Shown piece after piece: positions 54,596 to 64,000 of a stretch of DNA of 64,000 bases. Where the stretch lies: assembly GCA_046351595.1 (NCBI GenBank), contig JAXLYE010000002.1, positions 124,001 through 188,000 of the forward strand. Direction: 5' to 3'. This stretch comes from JAXLYE01 sp046351595. Its GTDB lineage: Bacteria; Myxococcota_A; Polyangia; Palsa-1104; JAEUJZ01. The notes under the pieces are model-generated. The model had not been told where the DNA came from, did not search any database, and saw only the letters and a program-made list of their open reading frames with translations. The position numbers were made by a program, and so were the translations under genes. Every line of letters begins with the position of its first letter. The first letter of the stretch is position 1.

Positions 54596-54654
54596 ACGCC
54601 TCCCCCGAAGGGAGGAGGGATCCAAAGGGAGGAACCGCTCAGGTTCCTCCCTTT
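54596..54654. repeat. Right arm of the 59-bp perfect inverted repeat
   Basis: Exact reverse complement of 54046-54104. Its hairpin (54624-54654) lies seven bases beyond the stop of dnaE, read on the minus strand, so it can end the dnaE transcript just as the left arm ends the FGE-fold transcript. The 491 bases between the arms hold the 42-bp array and otherwise no recognisable gene. Confidence 0.9.
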
Positions 54655-54660
54655 CACCCC

Positions 54661-58305
<3,645 letters not shown>

Positions 58306-58508
58306 GGCGCCTGCGGCTTAGCACACAACCTGCGGCAGCCAGAAGGCCGATCGGCGGCTGGTCGACGGGGCGATTTGGGCGGGCGGGCGGGCGGCGGCTC
58401 GGGGGACGGACCGCGGAGGGGCGCGGGCCGTCGAGCCCTGCGGAACTCGCTTCGCTCGGACAGTCCTCGGGCTCGGCGGCCCGCGCCCCTCCGCTCTTTT
58501 GGATGGGG

Positions 58509-60761
58509 TCAGCCGCTGTGGGCTCGGGCTAGGACGGCTACGGTGGCGGCTAGCTCGGCGACGTCTACGGGCTTGGCCAGGTGGCGCTGGAAGCCGGCGC
58601 GCAGGGCGGCCTCGGCGTCGGCGGCGCGGGCGAAGGCGGTCAGGGCGATGGCGGGGATGCCGGCGCGGGTCTTCTGGGTGCCCTGCAGCGCGCGCAGCTC
58701 GTGCACCAGGTAGTAGCCGTCGCCGCCGGGCATGGCGATGTCGCTGATCAGGACGTCGGGCGGGGCCTGGACGAGCTGGTGCAGGGCGGCGGCGGCAGAC
58801 GGCGCGGTCGCGACCTCGGCGCCCTGCTGCTGCAGCGCGACGGCCAGGAACTCCAGCGTGTCGGGCTGGTCGTCGACGACGAGCACGCGCACGCCGCTGA
58901 GCAGCTCGGCGCCAGAGGGCCCGGGCTGCGGTCGCACGACGTGGGTCGGCGAGGACTGCGACAGCGAGGGGTGGGCGACGCGCGGCAGCTGCACGGTGAA
59001 GGTGCTGCCGCGGTTCTCGCCCCCGCTGTGGACGGTGACGCTGCCGCCGTGCATCTCGACGAGGTGGCGGACGATGGCGAGGCCGAGCCCGAGGCCGCCG
59101 TGTCGCCGCGTCGTCGAGCCGTCGGCCTGGCGGAAGCGATCGAAGACGAAGGGCAGGAAGTCGGCGGAGATGCCCTGGCCGGTGTCGGTGACCGCGACGG
59201 TGACGTTGCGCTCGTCGCCGCCGAGGCGGACCTCGATGGTGCCGCCGCGGGGCGTGAACTTGGTGGCGTTGCTGAGCAGGTTCCAGATGACCTGCTGCAG
59301 CCGCCCGGCGTCGCCGAGGACGAGGTCGGGCTGGCTGGATAGGTCGGCGCTCAGCTTGATGCCCTTGGCATCGGTGGCCAGGCGCGCGGACTCGATCGCC
59401 CCGGCGACGACGGGCGTCAGATCGAGGACCTGCATCTCGAGGGCGAGCTTGCCCGAGACGATGCGCGAGATGTCGAGGATGTCGTCGATGAGCTGGGCCT
59501 GCACGCGAGCGTTGCGCTCGATGACCTCGATGGCCTGGTGGGCCAGCTTCTCGTTGGGCGCGTCGCGCAGGAGGCGCGCCCAGCCGAGCACCGCGTTCAG
59601 CGGCGTGCGCAGCTCGTGCGACAGGGTGGCGAGGAAGATGTCCTTGGCCTGGTTGGCGGCCTGCGCCTCGGCGCGCGCCTGCTGCTCGCGCAAGAGCAAG
59701 AGCGCCTGCGCCTGATCGGCCTGTTTGCGCTCGGTGATGTCGGTGAGGTTGACGACGCAGCCGATGCTGGTGCGCTCGCTGGTGCGCAGCGGCCCGGCGC
59801 TCAGGAGGAGCGGCACCAGCTCGACCTCGCCGCGGCGGAGCAGGACCTCGCGGCTGCGGTAGCTCGTGCCCTTGAGGATCTCCTGGATGATCAGGCGCTG
59901 CTCGGGGTCGGCGGCCCCGGGCTCGCCGCGCGGCTCGTCGGCGACCAGGAACAGCGGGAAGACGTCGTCGAACAGCGACAGGAGCGGGTTTCTGCCGCAC
60001 AGGGACTGCGCCTGCTGGTTGGCGCGGATGATGGTCCCGGAGTGATCGCAGACGATGATCGCCTCGGCGGCCTGGTCGAGGATCGAGCTGGTCAGGCGCG
60101 CCGACGCGGTGATCTCCTGGTTGCGCTTCTGCACGCGCAGGTCGGTGACGATCAGGCAGGCGCACTCCAGCCCGTTGGTGCGCAGCGCGCTGAACGACAT
60201 CAGCACCGGGACGGCGTCGCCGCTGACGCGCAGGTGCAGCTCGCCCTTGATGTTCTCGCGCAGGCCGCGGTGCAGGAGCGCCTCGAAGAACGGCTTCTCG
60301 TCGGCGGCGATGAAGCTCTGCACGGCGACGCCGATGAGGTGCTGCGGCGGCTGCCCGATGAGGCGCGCGAACGCCGGGTTGCAGTACAGCATGCGCCCGT
60401 CGCCATCGAGGGTGACGGCGCCCTCGCTCATGGTCTCGACCAGGACCCAGTAGGGGTGCTCGGAGCCGCTGAGCGTGTGGATCTGCGGGTCGCGGCTGCC
60501 CTCGCCCTGGATGGCCAGCGCGTCGATCTCGCCCTGCTGGATGGCGCGCAGGATCTCCTCGACCTCCTGCAGCCGGGCGCGCAGCATCGCGATCTCCTGC
60601 TGCGCGCTCGGCGGGCGGCTGCGCGGTCCGCTCGACGGCACGTGCGATCGGCTGCGCTCGCCCCCGTCACCCTTTTGCTGCGCGGCCGAGGCCGCGAGCT
60701 CCGGCTCAGCGCCCGCGGCACCCGCGAGCGACATGTTTCCGACGGGCGGCTTGTTCTTCAT
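58509..60761 (-). CDS. PAS-PAS hybrid histidine kinase, putative output of the Kai module
   Basis: A 750-residue cytoplasmic sensor kinase with no membrane segment. A short coiled coil (about 52-85) precedes PAS 1 (about 100-210) and PAS 2 (about 220-345). The HisKA motif SHELRTPLNAVLG has the phospho-acceptor His at 382. The ATPase domain has NLLSNATKF, DTGQGI and GGLGLGLAIV. A receiver domain closes the protein, with the acceptor Asp at 674 (LISDIAMPGGDG). It starts 43 bases after kaiB on the same strand. GGAG seven bases before the ATG fixes the start. In cyanobacteria SasA and CikA are the Kai-linked kinases; this one has no KaiB-like sensor domain, so any link to KaiC would be indirect or by its PAS domains. 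Confidence 0.9.
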   Translation of the reverse strand: MKNKPPVGNMSLAGAAGAEPELAASAAQQKGDGGERSRSHVPSSGPRSRPPSAQQEIAMLRARLQEVEEILRAIQQGEIDALAIQGEGSRDPQIHTLSGSEHPYWVLVETMSEGAVTLDGDGRMLYCNPAFARLIGQPPQHLIGVAVQSFIAADEKPFFEALLHRGLRENIKGELHLRVSGDAVPVLMSFSALRTNGLECACLIVTDLRVQKRNQEITASARLTSSILDQAAEAIIVCDHSGTIIRANQQAQSLCGRNPLLSLFDDVFPLFLVADEPRGEPGAADPEQRLIIQEILKGTSYRSREVLLRRGEVELVPLLLSAGPLRTSERTSIGCVVNLTDITERKQADQAQALLLLREQQARAEAQAANQAKDIFLATLSHELRTPLNAVLGWARLLRDAPNEKLAHQAIEVIERNARVQAQLIDDILDISRIVSGKLALEMQVLDLTPVVAGAIESARLATDAKGIKLSADLSSQPDLVLGDAGRLQQVIWNLLSNATKFTPRGGTIEVRLGGDERNVTVAVTDTGQGISADFLPFVFDRFRQADGSTTRRHGGLGLGLAIVRHLVEMHGGSVTVHSGGENRGSTFTVQLPRVAHPSLSQSSPTHVVRPQPGPSGAELLSGVRVLVVDDQPDTLEFLAVALQQQGAEVATAPSAAAALHQLVQAPPDVLISDIAMPGGDGYYLVHELRALQGTQKTRAGIPAIALTAFARAADAEAALRAGFQRHLAKPVDVAELAATVAVLARAHSG

Positions 60762-60804
60762 ACGCGTCTCCGTCCCCGCACCGGGCAGGCCGCCCACTCG
60801 CAGC

Positions 60805-61452
60805 CTACTTCCCCCCGTGAATGTCCAGCCCGATCAGCACGCGTTCGGTATTGGACAGGTCACCAATGATTCTCTTTATAGGCGATGGAAGCTTTCGGAC
60901 AAGCGTGGGGATCGCAAAGATCTGGTCGGCCTGTGCAAGCTGGGGCTTCTCCATCAGGTCGACGATCTCGAGCTCGATCTTGTAGCGGGGAGCGAGATAC
61001 TCGTCACAGACCTTGCGCAGGTTGGCGAGAGCGGCCAGGCTGCGCGGCGTCTGGCCGGCGACGTAGAGGCGCAGCGTGACGAGCTCCTGATCGGCAGCAG
61101 CAGACGCCGCCGCCGCGCCGTCGGCCTGCCCGCGTGCGCCGTTGACCCCGTCGACCTTGGCATGGGCCTTGGCATTGGCCTTGGTATCGGCCTTGGTATC
61201 GGCCTTGGTATCGGTCGGGGTCTGGCCCTTGCCCGGGGTCTGGGACTCCTGCGCCCTGGCCTTGCTCGTCTTGGCCCCGGCGCGGGTCGCGCCGTCGGAT
61301 GTCTTGGCCTTCTTGCCGTCGCCGCCGGCGGCGTCCTCGGGCTTGCCGCGGGGCGCGCCGCCTCTCGGGCCGGGCCCGACCGCGGACCCCTCCCCATCCA
61401 GCCCTCTCCCGTCTGCCTTTTTTGAACGGCTTGGCTTGGTAGAGTCCTTCAT
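60805..61452 (-). CDS. KaiB with a 123-residue disordered N-terminal extension
   Basis: A 215-residue protein. Residues 124-212 are KaiB: LRLYVAGQTPRSLAALANL, IVDLMEKPQLAQADQIFAIPTL and RIIGDLSNTERVLIGLD are nearly the cyanobacterial sequence, and the Gly and Asp in IGLD that control the fold switch are kept. In cyanobacteria KaiB changes to a thioredoxin-like fold and binds phosphorylated KaiC. Here residues 1-123 are a charged low-complexity tail with DTKA repeats (12-bp DNA units), and the acidic C-terminal tail of cyanobacterial KaiB is missing. GGAG precedes the ATG by seven bases. It lies 76 bases after kaiC and 43 before the kinase. Confidence 0.95.
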   Translation of the reverse strand: MKDSTKPSRSKKADGRGLDGEGSAVGPGPRGGAPRGKPEDAAGGDGKKAKTSDGATRAGAKTSKARAQESQTPGKGQTPTDTKADTKADTKANAKAHAKVDGVNGARGQADGAAAASAAADQELVTLRLYVAGQTPRSLAALANLRKVCDEYLAPRYKIELEIVDLMEKPQLAQADQIFAIPTLVRKLPSPIKRIIGDLSNTERVLIGLDIHGGK

Positions 61453-61482
61453 GGTGATCTCCGCACGGGCTGCGTGTATTTC

Positions 61483-61518
61483 TTGACGCGTGTCACGGGC
61501 CTGACGCGTGCTGCGGGC
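61483..61518. repeat. 18-bp direct repeats between kaiC and kaiB
   Basis: Two 18-base units, YTGACGCGTG followed by a variable pair and CGGGC, at 61483-61500 and 61501-61518, then a partial third unit (CTGACG). They occupy the gap between the kaiC stop and the kaiB start. They may bind a regulator of an internal promoter or form RNA structure that sets the KaiC:KaiB ratio. Confidence 0.7.
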
Positions 61519-61528
61519 CTGACGTCGG

Positions 61529-63328
61529 TCACCGGCTCACCCGCTCTCTGCTGCGGCTCGGGACGCGCGCCGCAAGGTTCGATGCGGCGGCATCGGCGGC
61601 TGCATCGCCGCTGCGCATCTTTGCCATGTCGACGCGGAGCCGCTGCTTCGTCTCTTCGGTCGCCTGCGACTGCACGAGCAGCCGCTCGTCTTCCACGAGC
61701 TCGGCGTCGTACTCGGCGCGCAGGAGCTCGATCTGCGCCTCCAGCGCCTTGCGCTTGCGCAGGCGCTCGCGCTGCCGGCGCTCGTGCTCCTGCTGCGCGG
61801 CCAGCGCCGCGGTGCGCTCACGCGCCTCCTGCGCCAGGCGCGAGGAGCCCATGAGGACGCCCTCGCTGCCGAGGTAGACGTCGATGAGATCGACGCCGCG
61901 TTCGGTGATGCGGAACTCGCGGATCTGGTTGCTGTGCGCGGTGCCACGCGCCTTGAGAACATACAGGCCGCGGTTGCGCTCGCCGTTCGCCTCGAGGTTG
62001 CGGAGCAGGATCCACACGTCCATCAGCGATGACACGCCGACGTCGGTCGTGGCCTCGGCCGACTCGCCCGAGGTCAGGCTCAGGAACAGCGCCGTGATCA
62101 GCTCGGCCTTGAAGAAGTCGATCAGGCGGTTGAGCGCGGCCTTGACCTCGAGCAGGCTGCCGACCTCGGACAGGTTGGTCAGCGGATCCATCACCACCGC
62201 GCTCGGCTTGTACTCGGCGACCTGCTTGTGGATGACGGCGAGGTGCATCTCCAGGCCGTAGGTCGACGGGCGGCTGGCGTGGATGCGGAGCAGGCCCTGG
62301 TCGACCCACTTCTGCAGGTCCAGGCCGATCGAGCGCATGTTGCGGACGATCTGCTGCGGCGACTCCTCGAAGGCCAGGTACAGCACGCGCTCGCCGCGCT
62401 CGCAGAACGAGTTGGCGAACAGCGCCGCCAGGCTGCTCTTGCCGCTGCCGGCGGTGCCCGAGATGAGCACGCTGCTGCCGCGGTAGAAGCCCTGCCCGCT
62501 CAGCATGTTGTCCAGCCGCGGCACGCCGCTGGAGACACGCTCGGTGGTGATCTGGTGGTTCAGCGTCATCGACGTGACCGGCAGCACCGAGAAGCCGCCG
62601 TCGCCGATGAGGAACGGGTACTCGTTGGTGCCGTGGCGCGAGCCGCGGTACTTCACCACCCGCATGCGCCGCGTCGAGAGCTGATCGGTGACCCGGTGAT
62701 CGAGCAGCAGCACGCAGTCCGAGACGTACTCCTCGAGGCCGTGCCGGGTCAGGCTGCTCGAGCCGCGCTCGGCGGTGACGATCGCGGTGAGCTCGCGGCT
62801 CTTGAGCCACGAGAACAGCCGCCGCAGCTCCGAGCGCAGGATCGCCTCGTCCTTGAGGCTCGAGAACAGCACCTCCATGGTGTCGATGGCGACGCGCCTG
62901 GCCGAGATGCTGTCGATGGCCAGCCCGAGGCGGATGAACAGGCCCTCGAGGTCGTAGGCGCCGGCCTCGGCGATCTCGGCCGGATCGATGTGCACATAGT
63001 CGACGAGCAAGAGCTTCTGCTCGATCAGCGCGTCCAGGTCGAAGCCGAGCGAGGCGACGTTGGCCTTGAGATCCTCGGCGCTCTCCTCGAAGGCGATGAA
63101 GACGCCGGGCTCGCCGAACTGGGTGGCGCCGCGCACCAGGAACTCCATCGACAAGAGCGTCTTGCCGCAGCCCGCCGAGCCGCACAAAAGCGTCGGGCGC
63201 CCGCGCGGCAGGCCGCCGCTGGTGATCTCGTCGAGGCCGGCGATCCCGGTCGGCGCCTTGGCGATCGCAGCCGGGGCGGTCCGGGGCGCGGGACGCGCAG
63301 AAGAAGGCTTGGAAGGCGTTCTCTTCAA
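61529..63328 (-). CDS. Double-domain KaiC ATPase/kinase
   Basis: A 599-residue RecA-like tandem ATPase. CI: Walker A GSAGCGKT at 50-57, catalytic Glu pair at 81-82 (FEES). CII: Walker A GTAGSGKS at 291-298, Glu pair at 321-322 and the KARGTAHSNQIREF segment at 459-472. The residues matching cyanobacterial Ser431/Thr432 are Ser433-Ser434; the Thr426 equivalent (Thr428) is kept. Beyond about residue 500 the A-loop/KaiA-binding tail is replaced by a basic coiled coil to ~570. The start is TTG, fixed by AGGAG seven bases upstream. KaiC hydrolyses ATP slowly and autophosphorylates in CII; KaiB encoded downstream should bind CI. No kaiA is seen. Confidence 0.96.
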   Translation of the reverse strand: MKRTPSKPSSARPAPRTAPAAIAKAPTGIAGLDEITSGGLPRGRPTLLCGSAGCGKTLLSMEFLVRGATQFGEPGVFIAFEESAEDLKANVASLGFDLDALIEQKLLLVDYVHIDPAEIAEAGAYDLEGLFIRLGLAIDSISARRVAIDTMEVLFSSLKDEAILRSELRRLFSWLKSRELTAIVTAERGSSSLTRHGLEEYVSDCVLLLDHRVTDQLSTRRMRVVKYRGSRHGTNEYPFLIGDGGFSVLPVTSMTLNHQITTERVSSGVPRLDNMLSGQGFYRGSSVLISGTAGSGKSSLAALFANSFCERGERVLYLAFEESPQQIVRNMRSIGLDLQKWVDQGLLRIHASRPSTYGLEMHLAVIHKQVAEYKPSAVVMDPLTNLSEVGSLLEVKAALNRLIDFFKAELITALFLSLTSGESAEATTDVGVSSLMDVWILLRNLEANGERNRGLYVLKARGTAHSNQIREFRITERGVDLIDVYLGSEGVLMGSSRLAQEARERTAALAAQQEHERRQRERLRKRKALEAQIELLRAEYDAELVEDERLLVQSQATEETKQRLRVDMAKMRSGDAAADAAASNLAARVPSRSRERVSR

Positions 63329-63335
63329 GATCGTT

Positions 63336-63340
63336 CTCCT
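63336..63340 (-). promoter_or_regulatory. Ribosome binding site fixing the TTG start of kaiC
   Basis: AGGAG on the minus strand, seven bases before TTG at 63328. There is no ATG or GTG nearby in frame, so the rare TTG start is decided by this site. TTG starts lower translation and may keep KaiC levels low. Confidence 0.75.
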
Positions 63341-63489
63341 GAGCGTCGTCGGGCCCCCGCCCGCTCCGGCAAGGGCGCGGCCCGCCCGTCCAGCAGTCTA
63401 ATGGTTTCTGCGCGGCCGCGCGCCAGCACCGCGGCCTCCGACGGCCAGAGGGATCCACCCTGCGGCGGGAGGGGCGGGGCCACGCGCAG

Positions 63490-63503
63490 CCGGCTCGAGC
63501 CGG
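63490..63503. promoter_or_regulatory. 14-bp palindrome between the response regulator gene and kaiC
   Basis: CCGGCTCGAGCCGG is perfectly symmetrical and lies 18 bases after the response regulator stop. As RNA it gives a 5-bp stem with a TCGA loop and no T-run, so it could be a weak attenuator or an operator for a kaiC promoter within the 193-base gap. Confidence 0.45.
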
Positions 63504-63521
63504 AGCAGCCTTGTGCGTACG

Positions 63522-63923
63522 CTACGTACCGGCGGCGGGAGCGTTCACGGGCAGCGAGCCGAGGAGGCTCTGCAGGCGGTTCGAGTCGATCGGCTTGAGG
63601 AGGTGGCTGTTGAACCCGGCGTCGTGGGCGCGGCGGACGGCCTCGTCGTTGCCGTAGCCGGTGAGCGCCACCAGGTAGGCCCGCTCGCCGACGCCGGTCA
63701 TCTGACGGATGCGGCGCGCCACCTCGTAGCCGTCCATGCCGGGCATGCCGATGTCGAGCAGGGCGACCTCGGGCTGCCACTCCTTCATCAGCTCCAGGCC
63801 CGACTGCCCGTCGTAGGCGGTCTTCACTTCATATCCCCAGCGCTGCAGGAGGATGCTGAGCATCTCCGCGGAGTCCTCGTAGTCATCAACGACCAGAACA
63901 CGAAGGCTTGCGTTTTGCGACAT
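63522..63923 (-). CDS. Single-domain response regulator
   Basis: A 133-residue receiver domain with nothing attached. VLVVDDYED gives the acidic pocket, Asp57 in ALLDIGMPGMDG is the phospho-acceptor, and Thr (VALTGYG) and Lys (LLKPID) complete the active site. It is the first gene of the row leading to kaiC, kaiB and the hybrid kinase, so it could receive phosphate from that kinase. Lacking a DNA-binding domain, it would act by protein contact or as a phosphate shuttle. A sigma-70-like promoter is visible upstream. The start is near the window edge but complete. Confidence 0.9.
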   Translation of the reverse strand: MSQNASLRVLVVDDYEDSAEMLSILLQRWGYEVKTAYDGQSGLELMKEWQPEVALLDIGMPGMDGYEVARRIRQMTGVGERAYLVALTGYGNDEAVRRAHDAGFNSHLLKPIDSNRLQSLLGSLPVNAPAAGT

Positions 63924-63953
63924 CTCGGCTTCACTGACTGTTAGGTTGTTTGA

Positions 63954-63982
63954 ACTTTAAGGGTTCGCTGCCAGTCAGACAA
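63954..63982 (-). promoter_or_regulatory. Possible promoter of the response regulator-Kai gene row
   Basis: On the minus strand TTGTCT (63977-63982), a 17-base spacer, then TAAAGT (63954-63959). The transcription start would lie ~25 bases before the ATG at 63923. A 7-bp inverted repeat, CTGACTG (63934-63940) and CAGTCAG (63972-63978), brackets the -10 box and touches the -35 box. It could be an operator. Confidence 0.45.
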
Positions 63983-64000
63983 GGCTCATCTTCTAAAGAT

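Noticed and set aside
54014..54625. Protein gene in the FGE-dnaE gap on the minus strand
   Set aside because: The frame runs through both hairpin arms and overlaps the end of the FGE-fold gene. It has no start signal, and openness is explained by the 42-bp period.
54046..54654. Insertion sequence bounded by terminal inverted repeats
   Set aside because: No transposase remnant or target-site duplication is visible, and the arms sit exactly as terminators of the flanking genes. A MITE origin remains possible and is reported as a finding instead.
58306..63998. kaiA or a SasA-like KaiB-fold sensor domain near kaiBC
   Set aside because: No protein here resembles KaiA, and the kinase sensor part is two PAS domains, not a KaiB/thioredoxin-like fold.

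Overview
The window is very GC-rich (above 70% by eye), densely packed and chromosomal in character. Housekeeping genes (dnaE, topA, dprA, era, der, queA, tgt, ihfA, etfBA, a Sua5-type synthase) are mixed with many secreted lipoproteins, a beta-propeller-like surface protein, an FGE-fold protein, an alpha-2-macroglobulin-like protein, an FHA signalling protein, a lone SctJ-like lipoprotein and a sigma-54-type promoter. This fits a large-genome predatory or social bacterium, most likely a member of the Myxococcota (former Deltaproteobacteria). That placement is inferred from gene content and composition, not from a marker phylogeny.

Layout. 0.4-1.9 kb: a sigma-54-type promoter drives a tiny secreted Lys/Glu peptide, followed by a convergent thioredoxin/glutaredoxin-like pair. 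1.9-12.4 kb: a ceramidase-like lipoprotein, a retropepsin-like lipoprotein, a GCS2-type ligase, a 21-bp tandem repeat, a secreted LamG-type protein and a bestrophin. 12.5-20.9 kb: a SulP-STAS-cNMP transporter, an HSL-type esterase, lipoproteins, an FHA/degenerate-GGDEF protein, a phosphoesterase, a VTT-type membrane protein and a lipid kinase. 20.9-24.6 kb: a lone SctJ-like lipoprotein, the mobA-like/xdhC pair and a TPR-zincin. 24.8-28.5 kb: ihfA with a near-consensus promoter, and the etfBA-hydrolase operon with 10-bp phased repeats upstream. 29-33.6 kb: a HAD phosphatase, the queuosine genes queA-tgt and a cobalamin-type binding protein. 33.6-43.4 kb: surface and secreted proteins, including a GDA1/CD39-type apyrase and an alpha-2-macroglobulin-like/transglutaminase-like pair, ending in a 23-bp palindromic array. 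43.4-54 kb: sua5 plus a free FTP propeptide domain, then dprA-topA and era-der, both GTPases carrying unusual low-complexity additions. 54.0-58.3 kb: a 59-bp perfect inverted repeat enclosing a 42-bp tandem array, then dnaE.

58.5-64 kb is the most interesting block. On the minus strand, in transcription order, it holds a single-domain response regulator, a double-domain KaiC, a KaiB with a long disordered N-terminal tail, and a PAS-PAS hybrid histidine kinase. There is no kaiA in the window. The genes look like one module: KaiC and KaiB as an ATP-driven timer or switch, with the kinase and regulator as its two-component output. KaiB keeps the fold-switch segment of the cyanobacterial protein almost unchanged. 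KaiC has a Ser-Ser phosphosite pair and a coiled-coil tail in place of the cyanobacterial tail.

A second theme is short tandem arrays at gene ends. Several begin inside the stop codon of a gene (18742, 18813, 43229) or form identical hairpins after two convergent genes (54046 and 54596), which suggests roles in termination or insulation. No rRNA, tRNA, CRISPR array, transposase or phage gene was recognised.
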